Shown piece by piece: positions 23,984 to 31,803 of a DNA stretch of 62,877 nt (position 1 is the first letter of the stretch; each line of letters opens with the position of its first letter). The DNA is taken from positions 1 through 62,877 of the forward strand of contig JANQSN010000027.1 of NCBI GenBank assembly GCA_028284045.1, in the 5' to 3' direction. The DNA is from Alphaproteobacteria bacterium. GTDB lineage: Bacteria > Pseudomonadota > Alphaproteobacteria > DSM-16000 > Inquilinaceae. The notes beneath the pieces are model-generated. The model was not told the DNA's origin, did no database searches, and saw only the letters and a program-made list of their open reading frames with translations. The position numbers and the translations under genes are program-made.

Positions 23984-24919
23984 ATGGACACCAGCAGCCT
24001 TCCCGCCGAGAAGCTTGAGGCGATCAAGACATTGGCCGCGTTCTGCGTGACCACCCCCTTCCGCACGCCGGTGCACAAGACGCCGGCCGCGCATGGGGTG
24101 GATCGCTGGGACGATGTCTTCTTCCCGTCCGCCGACGGGGTGCCGCTGGAGGGTTGGTACGTCCCCGCCGTGGGGGGCGAGAGCGACCGGTTGATCATCA
24201 TGAACCACCCTTACCCGATGAGCCGGTCCGGTTTCACCGGGCACTGGGGGCCACCATGGGACGTGGTGGACGATCTGGAGATCGACTTCGTCGCCCAGAT
24301 CGCCCATATGGCGAAGGCGGGCTACAACGTGCTGGCCTACGACCTGCGCAATCACGGCACCAGCGGCGCCGCCAATGGCGGGATCTGCGGCATCGGCCGC
24401 TACGAGTGGCGGGACTGCGTCGGCGCCAAGCGCTATGTCGACGCCCATCCGCGCCTCAGCCGAATGACGCTGGGCCTCTACAGCCAGTGCACCGGCGGCA
24501 ACGCGCAGTTCGAAGCCATCCACCGTCATCCGGAGCTGTTCGAGACCGTGGCGTGCCTGCTGGCGCCGATGACCGTCTCGATGGCGGCGATCAAGGAAGT
24601 CTTCGCCCGGATGTACGGCATCGAGGACTATTTGGACACCATTGCGTTCGAGGAACGCAAGCTCGGCGGCTTCAGCTATACCGAGATGGATCCCAAGCCG
24701 TTTGCCCCGGCGGTCACGATGCCCGTGTTCCAGTTCCAGGTCCGGGACGACAAATGGAGCGACAATCCGCGCGACGGCCAGGAGATCTTCGATCTGATCG
24801 GCGCCAACGACAAAGCGATGTTCTGGATCGAGGGCACCACGCGGCGCTTCGACGGCTACAACTACTTCGGACGATTTCCGGAGAAGATGCTGACGTTCTT
24901 CGATCGGTACATGCGGTAG
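23984..24919 (+). CDS. alpha/beta hydrolase with Cys at the nucleophile position
   Basis: A 311-residue alpha/beta-hydrolase fold protein: LIIMNHPYPMS (oxyanion region), YNVLAYDLRNHGTS, and a nucleophile elbow LYSQCTGGN near residue 164. The elbow reads S-Q-C-T-G, so the nucleophile appears to be Cys rather than Ser, as in dienelactone hydrolases. Late strands contain VTMPVFQFQVRDDKW. The substrate is unknown. The divergent AraC gene is its likely regulator. Confidence 0.82.
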   Translation: MDTSSLPAEKLEAIKTLAAFCVTTPFRTPVHKTPAAHGVDRWDDVFFPSADGVPLEGWYVPAVGGESDRLIIMNHPYPMSRSGFTGHWGPPWDVVDDLEIDFVAQIAHMAKAGYNVLAYDLRNHGTSGAANGGICGIGRYEWRDCVGAKRYVDAHPRLSRMTLGLYSQCTGGNAQFEAIHRHPELFETVACLLAPMTVSMAAIKEVFARMYGIEDYLDTIAFEERKLGGFSYTEMDPKPFAPAVTMPVFQFQVRDDKWSDNPRDGQEIFDLIGANDKAMFWIEGTTRRFDGYNYFGRFPEKMLTFFDRYMR

Positions 24920-24986
24920 GCGGGGCGCGAACCCCGGCTATGGCGGGCCGCGCCGACCGACCCGCGGCCGGCGCGGCATCGGCTCC

Positions 24987-25736
24987 TTACGGGGCGATCA
25001 TCCGGTCGTAGTCGCCGCGCGTGCGCAGGGTGAAGGTCACCGGTGCATCGGTGCGGTTGCGCCAGAACCAGCCGTGATTGCCGTCGAAGGCGGCGACGAG
25101 CTCCCCGGACTGGTCGGGCACGCCGCGTCCTTGTTCGTAGGTGACGCTCCGCCCGCCGCCGTCGCCATGGGTGTCGTAGTTCAAGACGGCGCCGTTGGCC
25201 GTCCATTCGAACGCGGCGCGCGCGCCTTCGGCCATCACCAGCTTGATCTCGATGCCCTGCGTCGGGGCGAGCGTGTAGCTCACCTCGTCGCGCCATGCCG
25301 GCACCGCCGGTTCCGGTGCTGGGGGTGCGATGGCCGGGGCCGCGGGCGGCACCACCGCTTCGGGGACGGCGGTTGGTGGCGACGCCGCGCCGAGCGCCGC
25401 CGCGATGGCCGCGACCTGGCTTTCCAGGGCATCGAGCCGCGCGAGCAGGGCCGGATCGGCGGAGACCCGTTCGGCCGCCGCCTGGGCGGCGAGAACGGCA
25501 TCTTCATCGGCGGCTTCCGCATAGAGCTGCTGCTTGATCTCGCCCATCTGGGTCAACCCCATCACGCGGCCGAGCCCCGTCGGATCAACGCCATACTCGG
25601 CCGGCAGCCAGAACAGCACCAGAATCGCCAAGGCGGCGGCCATGGACCCAAGCGTGGCCCGCAGGAGCCCGCGCGGCGTCGCATCGACGCCCTGGATGTG
25701 GCCGGCACCGGTGTCTTCGTGCGTTTGGTAGGTCAT
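24987..25736 (-). CDS. transmembrane anchor protein of the HupE operon
   Basis: A 249-residue protein with one N-terminal membrane helix (SMAAALAILVLFWLPAEYGVD, about residues 31-51), then a helical stretch and a Pro/Ala-rich linker. The C-terminal beta domain (DEVSYTLAPTQGIEIKLVM, AFEWTANGAVLNYDTHGD, GWFWRNRTDAPVTFTL) probably lies in the periplasm. Such proteins are found next to HupE-like transporters. Here the gene starts 20 bases after the hupE-like stop and is the last gene of the operon. Its molecular role is unknown. A decayed copy lies at 22.35-22.8 kb. Confidence 0.75.
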   Translation of the reverse strand: MTYQTHEDTGAGHIQGVDATPRGLLRATLGSMAAALAILVLFWLPAEYGVDPTGLGRVMGLTQMGEIKQQLYAEAADEDAVLAAQAAAERVSADPALLARLDALESQVAAIAAALGAASPPTAVPEAVVPPAAPAIAPPAPEPAVPAWRDEVSYTLAPTQGIEIKLVMAEGARAAFEWTANGAVLNYDTHGDGGGRSVTYEQGRGVPDQSGELVAAFDGNHGWFWRNRTDAPVTFTLRTRGDYDRMIAP

Positions 25737-25755
25737 CGATCAGGTCTCCCGCCGC

Positions 25756-26487
25756 TCAAGCGGCTGCGAAATAGCCGGTCATCTGGAGGCCCATGAGGGC
25801 GAACCCGGCGGTCATCATCAGGACGTTCACGGCGTAGGCCTGCCGCGCGAAGGATGGCGTGGCCCGCCAGCTACGCATCACGACAAGGATGGCCGCGAGG
25901 GCGAGAAGCTGGCCGACCTCGACGCCGACATTGAAGGCGATGAGGTTCGCCCACAGCCCATCGGGCGAGATGTCGTAGTCGATTATCCGGGAGGCGAGGC
26001 CGAAGCCGTGCAGAAAGCCGAACAGCAGCGTCGCGGCCTTGGTGGAAGGCTGAAAACCGAACCACAGCCGGAACGCGCCGAGATTGTCGAGCGCCTTGTA
26101 GACGACCGAGAAGCCGATGATGGCGTCGATGATGTAGCTGGAAATGCCGAAATCGAACGCGACGCCAAGCAGCATCGTCGTCGAGTGCCCGATGGCGAAC
26201 AGCGAGACATAGGTCGCGATCTGCTTAAGCCCATAGAGAAAAAAGATCACGCCGAAGAGAAACAGCAGGTGATCGTATCCCGTCACCATGTGTTTGGCGC
26301 CGAGATAGAGGAACGCGACGAGATGAACGCCGGTGACTTCCTGGATATAGCCCTTGTCGCCAAGCGTGACGGCATGGGCGAAGGCCGTCTCGACCCAGGT
26401 GAGGCAGAGCGCGGCGACGAGCAGGAGTATGGATGCGCGGCGCGCATCAAGCCCCCGCCCGCGCGACGCGGCCGGTAGAAACGTCAT
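25756..26487 (-). CDS. HupE/UreJ-type metal transporter
   Basis: A 243-residue inner-membrane protein with an N-terminal signal/anchor ending in AFAHAV, about six more membrane helices and the family motif GAKHMVTGYDHLLFLFG. HupE/UreJ proteins carry nickel or cobalt. It lies in an operon with the His-rich protein (upstream) and the anchor protein (downstream), divergent from a CsoR/RcnR-like repressor. Together these strongly suggest nickel or cobalt as the substrate. Confidence 0.88.
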   Translation of the reverse strand: MTFLPAASRGRGLDARRASILLLVAALCLTWVETAFAHAVTLGDKGYIQEVTGVHLVAFLYLGAKHMVTGYDHLLFLFGVIFFLYGLKQIATYVSLFAIGHSTTMLLGVAFDFGISSYIIDAIIGFSVVYKALDNLGAFRLWFGFQPSTKAATLLFGFLHGFGLASRIIDYDISPDGLWANLIAFNVGVEVGQLLALAAILVVMRSWRATPSFARQAYAVNVLMMTAGFALMGLQMTGYFAAA

Positions 26488-26548
26488 GTGATGGTCCTTG
26501 TCTGAACAGTCTGACGCGGCGCCTGTCAGGCGCAGTTGTTGGGTCTGT

Positions 26549-26935
26549 TCAGACGCGGCGCGGCGGGCGTATCGGCCCGTCGAGTGTCAGGTTTCGAAAG
26601 ACGTCGCTGAACGCGCATGAGCTCTCGCCCGCAAGCGGCTTGGGCGCGTTCCCGGGTTGGCCGATCAAGGCGTGAAGCTGGTGGTCGTGGTCCGCCGGAT
26701 TGTGTCCGCCGAACGGTCCGCCGTGGCGGTCGTGCGCCGCATCGTCATGGGCAGGGCCATGATCATGACCGTGCATACCAGGATCCACGATTGCCGAGGC
26801 GGCGGCCGCATGGGCGGCGGGGCCGTGCGTCAGGATGACGACGAGCGGCGCAACGATCAGCGCACAGGCAATGGTCAGCGCGATCACGCCGCGCGCCGCA
26901 TGCCAAGCCCCGCGATGGCGGCACCGCTCGCCCAT
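26549..26935 (-). CDS. small His-rich exported protein, putative metal binder
   Basis: A 128-residue protein with a membrane/signal helix (IALTIACALIVAPLVVILTHG, about residues 18-38). A His/Asp-rich segment follows (MHGHDHGPAHDDAAHDRH and HNPADHDHQLHAL), well suited to bind nickel or cobalt in the periplasm. The ATG at 26935 is chosen because it lies just downstream of the divergent promoter/operator. First gene of the hupE operon. Confidence 0.7.
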   Translation of the reverse strand: MGERCRHRGAWHAARGVIALTIACALIVAPLVVILTHGPAAHAAAASAIVDPGMHGHDHGPAHDDAAHDRHGGPFGGHNPADHDHQLHALIGQPGNAPKPLAGESSCAFSDVFRNLTLDGPIRPPRRV

Positions 26936-26959
26936 CTGCTGCCGTCTCTTCCTATTGCC

Positions 26960-26980
26960 ATATCCCCCCGGGGGGGATAT
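26960..26980. promoter_or_regulatory. operator for the CsoR/RcnR-like repressor
   Basis: A 21-bp inverted repeat with a C-run/G-run core flanked by ATAT and ATAT ends (left half ATATCCCCCC, right half GGGGGGGATAT). It lies midway in the 54-base gap between the divergent His-rich/hupE operon and the repressor gene. G/C-tract palindromes with AT flanks are the known recognition type of CsoR/RcnR/FrmR repressors. One site could control both directions. Confidence 0.85.
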
Positions 26981-26989
26981 TGAGTTTCT

Positions 26990-27247
26990 ATGACGGAAGC
27001 TCATCGGCACGCAAGCCATCCCGGCATCGTCAAGCGATTGAAACGCGCTGAAGGCCATCTTCGGCATGTCATCGGCATGATCGAGGAAGGTCGGGTCTGC
27101 ACCGACATCGCGGTGCAGCTGCAAGCCGTGGAGAAGGCCGTGACGGCCGCCAAGCGCACCTTGATTCACGACCATATCGACCACTGCCTGGGTGCCGGCA
27201 GCGAGACCGATCTCGTCGAGATGAAGGCGCTCGCCAAACTGCTCTAG
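26990..27247 (+). CDS. CsoR/RcnR family metal-sensing repressor
   Basis: An 85-residue all-helical repressor. It has the family layout IVKRLKRAEGHLRHVIGMIEEGRVCTDIAVQLQAVEKAVTAAKRTLIHDHIDHCL: a Cys near residue 38 and an H-x3-C (HIDHC) pair in the second helix give a CsoR-like ligand set. N-terminal His residues (HRHASH) add an RcnR/NcrB-like nickel/cobalt flavour. Metal binding would release the operator at 26960-26980 and induce the hupE operon and probably the downstream MFS pump. Start ATG lies 9 bases past the operator. Confidence 0.9.
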   Translation: MTEAHRHASHPGIVKRLKRAEGHLRHVIGMIEEGRVCTDIAVQLQAVEKAVTAAKRTLIHDHIDHCLGAGSETDLVEMKALAKLL

Positions 27248-27371
27248 GGCGCCCGGCGCCCCTTGGTGACTCGGCTCCGGTCCGCGCCCCCGACCGGCCC
27301 CCAACGGCCGCAACGCCGAGGGGGGGGCGGGGGAGCGGGGGTCCAGGATCAAGCAAAAAACCTCGTCAGCC

Positions 27372-28709
27372 ATGCTCAGTGTCCTGTCCAACCGCACCTA
27401 TCGCCATCTGTTCGCCGCGCAGGTGATCGCGCTTGTCGGCACCGGGCTGGCAACCGTGGCGCTGGGGCTGTTGGCCTGGGAGCTGGCGGGCGGCGATGCC
27501 GGTCAGGTGTTGGGCACGGCGCTGGCGATCAAGATGGTTGCCTATGTGACGCTGTCGCCGGTCGCGCAGGCGTTCGCCGACCGGGTCTCCCGGCGCACCT
27601 TGCTCGTCACGCTGGACCTGATCCGGGGGATGGTCGCTGCTGCGCTGCCCTTCGTGACCGAGGTCTGGCAGATCTACGGGCTGATCTTTCTGCTTCAGGC
27701 TGCATCGGCCGGGTTTACGCCGGCGTTCCAGGCGACCATCCCGGACGTGCTGCCCGATGAAGAGGACTACACCAAGGCCTTGTCGCTCTCCCGGCTGGCC
27801 TATGATCTGGAGAGCCTCCTGTCGCCCGTTCTGGCGGCGGCGCTGTTGACGGTGGTCGGCTTTCCCGTCCTGTTCGGCGGTACGGTCATCGGCTTCGTCG
27901 CGTCGGCCGCCTTGGTCGTGTCGGTGACGCTGCCATGGTCCAGACCGGCCGAGCAGCGCGGCGTCTGGGCGCGCATCACCCGCGGCAGCCGGATCTACTT
28001 GGCGACGCCGCGGCTGCGGGCGCTGCTGGCGCTCTCGGTTTCCGTCGCGGCCGCCAGTGCCATGGTGATCGTCAACACGGTGGTACTGGTGCGCCAGGAC
28101 CTCGGCCTCTCCGAAGAAGCCCTGGCGCTGACCCTCGCCGCCTTCGGCGCCGGCTCGATGGTCGCGGCGCTTGGCCTGCCGCGTCTTCTGGAAACGCGGA
28201 GCGACCGGCGCGTCATGGTGACGGGTGCGGCGGGCATGACCCTGGCGCTTGGCCTCCTGGGGGTTGCCAGCGCGGTCTGGGACGTCCGGTGGGGCTGGCT
28301 GTTGACGGCTTGGTTCCTGGTGGGCGTGGGCTATGCGGCGACCGTCACGCCGTCGGGGCGGCTGCTGCGCCGCTCGGGCCATGCGGAGGACCGTCCGGCG
28401 CTGTTCGCGGCCCAGTTCGCGCTGTCCCATGCCTGCTGGCTCGTCACCTATCCGCTGGCCGGCTGGTTGCAAGCTGCCCATGGCAGCGTGACGGCGATGC
28501 TGACCCTGGCGGCGCTGAGTCTCTTGGGCCTTGGGGCCGCGTTGGCGCTGTGGCCGCGCCGCGATCCCATCGAGATTCCGCACGCCCATGACGATCTTCC
28601 GGCCGATCATCCGCATGTCGCCGACGGTGCCCGCCACAGCCATGCCTATGTGATTGACGATCTGCATCCGCGCTGGCCCGCGGACCGGGAGATTGCCCGC
28701 GGCGTCTAG
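27372..28709 (+). CDS. MFS efflux transporter with His-rich tail (NreB/NrsD-like)
   Basis: A 445-residue major facilitator protein with about 12 membrane helices. The C-terminal cytoplasmic tail is rich in His and Asp (IPHAHDDLPADHPHVADGARHSHAY), a known feature of NreB/NrsD nickel-resistance pumps. It lies 124 bases after the metal repressor on the same strand, so the locus combines sensing, transport and efflux of nickel or cobalt. The specific metal is inferred. Confidence 0.85.
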   Translation: MLSVLSNRTYRHLFAAQVIALVGTGLATVALGLLAWELAGGDAGQVLGTALAIKMVAYVTLSPVAQAFADRVSRRTLLVTLDLIRGMVAAALPFVTEVWQIYGLIFLLQAASAGFTPAFQATIPDVLPDEEDYTKALSLSRLAYDLESLLSPVLAAALLTVVGFPVLFGGTVIGFVASAALVVSVTLPWSRPAEQRGVWARITRGSRIYLATPRLRALLALSVSVAAASAMVIVNTVVLVRQDLGLSEEALALTLAAFGAGSMVAALGLPRLLETRSDRRVMVTGAAGMTLALGLLGVASAVWDVRWGWLLTAWFLVGVGYAATVTPSGRLLRRSGHAEDRPALFAAQFALSHACWLVTYPLAGWLQAAHGSVTAMLTLAALSLLGLGAALALWPRRDPIEIPHAHDDLPADHPHVADGARHSHAYVIDDLHPRWPADREIARGV

Positions 28710-28907
28710 AGCCGTTTCGCGACCATCCAGGTCATGGCCTGCGTGGGCGTCGGTTGCCGATCCCCAATGCGCGCCCGAAGCCGCATGAGGGTTGTGGCGC
28801 GCACGCTATGCCCGTTCCGGTGTTTCAGGATGGTCCTTGGCAATCTAAGATCGCCGATGCAGGACCAAAGTGCGCATTTTGGCGCGCCTATCGCAACAAG
28901 CCCCGCA

Positions 28908-31139
28908 ATGAGCCTCACCGACGTCACGCAGACGATTGCCTCGGTTGCCGGGACCGAGCACCGGACGGCGTTCGGGCGCACCTTCTTCGGCAGCCTGCTC
29001 GGCCAATCGCTGGTCCTGCTCGGCATGATCCTGGCGTATGTCGCCGCGATTGCCGCCTTGTGGCAGTATGCGTCGGAGCCCTTGCTCGGTCTTTGGGATT
29101 TGGTCGGCGACGTTGCGTTCTTCGCCTTGATCGGCGCGCCGCTGGCCGTCATCGCCGTGTTTTCGCTGGCCCCAACGGCGTTGCGCGCCTGGAGAGAGCG
29201 ACGGCTCAGCACCCGCGTGATCATCCGCGACGCGGGCGAGCCGGAGGTCTTCCGGCTGCACCCGTACGGGTCGGCGGATCGGGCGCGGTTCCGCCGGCCG
29301 GACGGGGCCGACGACACGGCCGTGGCGTGGATCGAGGGCACTGACCGGTCGCTGTTCTACCTGTCCGGTGCGTCCGGGACCGGTAAATCCTCGCTGTTGG
29401 CAGCCAGCGTGCTGCCGCATCTGCGCGACGCCGGATGGGCCGCCCTCAGCCTGCGCGTCGACCGCGATCCCGTCGGCCAGGTCCGCCAGGCGCTGCTGGA
29501 CGCGCCGCATCTGTTCGCCGCGCCGCCCGACCCCGAAACCCCGTTGGAAGGGCTGCTGGAGCAGGCCGAGCAGGAGCGGGCGCGCGTCGGCGGTCCGCCA
29601 CTGCTGATCGTGATCGACCAGTTCGAGGAGTTTTTGATCCTGAACGAGCCGGCGGCCCAGGCGCCGCTGATCGATCTGTTGCGGCGCCTCGATGACCGTC
29701 CGCGGCCCAAGCTGCGGGTGTTGTGCGTCTACCGCGCCGACTACGGCGCGCTGTTGTTCAAGCTCAGCCTGCCGCGGTCCGTCGTCGGGGTCAGTGGCTT
29801 CGCCTTGGCGCCGTTCCTGCGCAGAGAGGCCGAGGCGTTCTTGCGCCGGGGCGGCCACGCGCTGACGGAGGCCGGCTATGCCGCGCTGTTCGCCGGCCTG
29901 GACCGGGTGGAGGATACGCCGGGGCTCTATCGGCCGATCACGCTGAACATGGTCGGCCTGGTGCTGCAGCGGATGGGTGACCGCATCGCCGGCGATCCCG
30001 CGCGGCTGATCGAGACCTATCTGCGCCGCTGCCTCACCCGGGGGGCCGCGCGGGACTTCGCGCGGCCGGTGCTGAGCCATCTGCTGACGCGGTCCGCGAC
30101 ACGGCTGCGCCGCGACGTGGGCGAGATCGTCGTGGCAACCGGGTTCCAGCCCTGGCAGGTGGAGAAGACCCTGGCCGATCTGGAAGACGACGGCCTGGTG
30201 CGGCGCCCCCAGGGCGGCGACGCCGGCCTCTGGGAGATCAGCCACGACTTCGTCGCCCGCCAGATCGGCCTGCTACTGTTCCGACTGCGCTCCGGCTGGC
30301 TGCGCCGAACGGCCCCGGTCGCCCTGCCCGCCGCCGCGATCGGCTGGGCCGCCACGCTGTTCCTGGCCATCGACTACTGGCCGGCGCTGCGCGAACGCAC
30401 CGCACTGGCCGAACTGCGGGCGATGGATGTCTTGCTCGTGACGACCAACGCGGGCGACGGGTTGCGGATCGATCGGCCGTTGCAGGTGGACGACGTCGCC
30501 CTGCGCCGGATCGTCGATCTTGCCGGCGATCTGCGCAGCCCGATCGTCGCATTCCTCGTCTCCGAGACCTCTCCCCTAGGCCTGGCGGTCACCGACCTCT
30601 CGCCACTGGCGGAGCTGCCCTTGACCTACCTCAATCTCAGCAGTTCGTACTTCATCACCGACCTGTCGCCGCTGGCGGACCTGCCGCTGACGTCTCTCGA
30701 TCTTAGCAATGCCGACGGAATTGCCGACTTGTCGCCACTAGCGGACCTGCCGCTAACCGACCTCGATCTCAGCTTTGCCGACGGCATCACCGACCTATCG
30801 CCGTTGGCGGACCTGCCGCTAACCGACCTCGATTTCAGCTATGCCGACGGCATCACTGACCTGTCGCCACTGGCGGGCCTGCCGCTAACCCACCTCGATC
30901 TCAGCAATGTCGACGGCATCACCGACCTGTCGCCACTGGCGGACCTGCCGCTGACCAACCTCAATCTAGCGGGCGCCGACGGTATCACCGACTTGTCGCC
31001 ATTGGCGGACCTACCGCTGACCCGCCTCAGTCTCAGCTATGCCGACGGCATCACTGACCTGTCGCCGCTGGCGGGAATGTACCCAGCGGTAATTCGCGGT
31101 GCGTCGCCCGAGCTCCTGGCGACCTTGCCTCAAGATTAG
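28908..31139 (+). CDS. membrane STAND-type P-loop ATPase with leucine-rich repeats
   Basis: A 743-residue protein from the ATG at 28908 (28857 is also open). Order: two membrane helices (about residues 28-95), a P-loop domain with Walker A SGASGTGKSSL and Walker B LLIVIDQFEEF as in novel STAND ATPases, and a winged-helix-like helical region. A third membrane helix (APVALPAAAIGWAATLFLAI) follows, then a C-terminal array of seven and a half 22-residue leucine-rich repeats with the unit DGITDLSPLADLPLTDLDLS. STAND proteins switch on oligomerisation after ligand sensing; the repeats would be the sensor. The target is unknown, and an immune or stress role is possible. Confidence 0.85.
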   Translation: MSLTDVTQTIASVAGTEHRTAFGRTFFGSLLGQSLVLLGMILAYVAAIAALWQYASEPLLGLWDLVGDVAFFALIGAPLAVIAVFSLAPTALRAWRERRLSTRVIIRDAGEPEVFRLHPYGSADRARFRRPDGADDTAVAWIEGTDRSLFYLSGASGTGKSSLLAASVLPHLRDAGWAALSLRVDRDPVGQVRQALLDAPHLFAAPPDPETPLEGLLEQAEQERARVGGPPLLIVIDQFEEFLILNEPAAQAPLIDLLRRLDDRPRPKLRVLCVYRADYGALLFKLSLPRSVVGVSGFALAPFLRREAEAFLRRGGHALTEAGYAALFAGLDRVEDTPGLYRPITLNMVGLVLQRMGDRIAGDPARLIETYLRRCLTRGAARDFARPVLSHLLTRSATRLRRDVGEIVVATGFQPWQVEKTLADLEDDGLVRRPQGGDAGLWEISHDFVARQIGLLLFRLRSGWLRRTAPVALPAAAIGWAATLFLAIDYWPALRERTALAELRAMDVLLVTTNAGDGLRIDRPLQVDDVALRRIVDLAGDLRSPIVAFLVSETSPLGLAVTDLSPLAELPLTYLNLSSSYFITDLSPLADLPLTSLDLSNADGIADLSPLADLPLTDLDLSFADGITDLSPLADLPLTDLDFSYADGITDLSPLAGLPLTHLDLSNVDGITDLSPLADLPLTNLNLAGADGITDLSPLADLPLTRLSLSYADGITDLSPLAGMYPAVIRGASPELLATLPQD
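30582..31079 (+). repeat. 66-bp tandem coding repeats (LRR array)
   Basis: About seven and a half near-identical 66-bp units, each coding one 22-residue leucine-rich repeat of the STAND ATPase. Units differ mainly at the two exposed positions (DLDLSFA, HLDLSNV, NLNLAGA). High DNA identity suggests recent expansion. Confidence 0.9.
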
Positions 31140-31173
31140 CGTCCGCCGACAGATCGACCGTCGGCGCCTTCGC

Positions 31174-31527
31174 TCAGATCGTTTGTCGCTTCGCTGCCGT
31201 CGCCGGATCGCCGGTATTGGGCGTGCCGGTCGGTTCGATGAGCAAGAGATGCGCTTCTTCTCGTGCGACGGGCCGGTGCTCGACACCTTTCGGGACGATG
31301 AACATCTCTCCGGCTTTCAAACTCACCGTTCTGTCTCGAAGTTCGATGTCGATCTCGCCCTTGAGGACGAGGAAGAAATCGTCGGTGTCGGGATGCGAAT
31401 GCCAATTGAATTCGCCTTGAACCTTCACGACCATGACGTCGTGTCCGTTGAACAAGGCGACCGTTCTGGGCGACCAATGCTGATCGAAAGTGGCCAGCTT
31501 CTCGGCGAGATTGATGGTGTCCGCCAT
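31174..31527 (-). CDS. small cupin-domain protein
   Basis: A 117-residue single-domain cupin with the metal motif NWHSHPDTDDFFLVLKGEIDIEL (about residues 41-63) and the second motif GEMFIVPKGVEHRPVA (about residues 72-87). The ATG at 31527 is chosen because it begins the conserved part. Cupins of this size bind a metal and a small ligand; the substrate is unknown. It converges on the STAND ATPase gene and lies just downstream of tRNA-Arg on the same strand. Confidence 0.88.
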   Translation of the reverse strand: MADTINLAEKLATFDQHWSPRTVALFNGHDVMVVKVQGEFNWHSHPDTDDFFLVLKGEIDIELRDRTVSLKAGEMFIVPKGVEHRPVAREEAHLLLIEPTGTPNTGDPATAAKRQTI

Positions 31528-31585
31528 TGCATGGTCCCAAGGCGCGCTTACTCGCCCCAAAGTCGATCCGGCGCGCCCGCGCATC

Positions 31586-31613
31586 AGAAAACCCGCGCGC
31601 TGCCGCGCTCGGG
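31586..31613 (-). terminator. Rho-independent terminator of tRNA-Arg
   Basis: Read on the minus strand, a 9-bp GC-rich stem (one mismatch) with a GGCA loop (31592-31613) is followed by TTTTCT. It ends the structured element downstream of the tRNA. Confidence 0.75.
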
Positions 31614-31671
31614 AAACCGACCTATCGACCGTCCACTGGACGCTCGATTTCGCTTCGCGAACCGGTCGGTT
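31589..31671 (-). repeat. structured tRNA-downstream element, copy B
   Basis: It begins directly at the CCA end of tRNA-Arg. The outer stem pairs 31664-31672 with 31614-31622 (9 bp), and the enclosed hairpins are identical to copy A. Compared with copy A, two outer-stem pairs differ on both sides and pairing is kept. Confidence 0.78.
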
Positions 31672-31748
<77 letters not shown>

Positions 31749-31803
31749 GCAGGTCGCGCGACCTTAGCCGAACTGTCCGACCCGTGCCAAGCGGAGCGGT
31801 CGG

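Noticed and set aside
30582..31079. Regular 66-bp periodicity resembling a repeat array or CRISPR
   Set aside because: The repeats are contiguous, in frame and encode leucine-rich repeats; there are no unique spacers of constant length.
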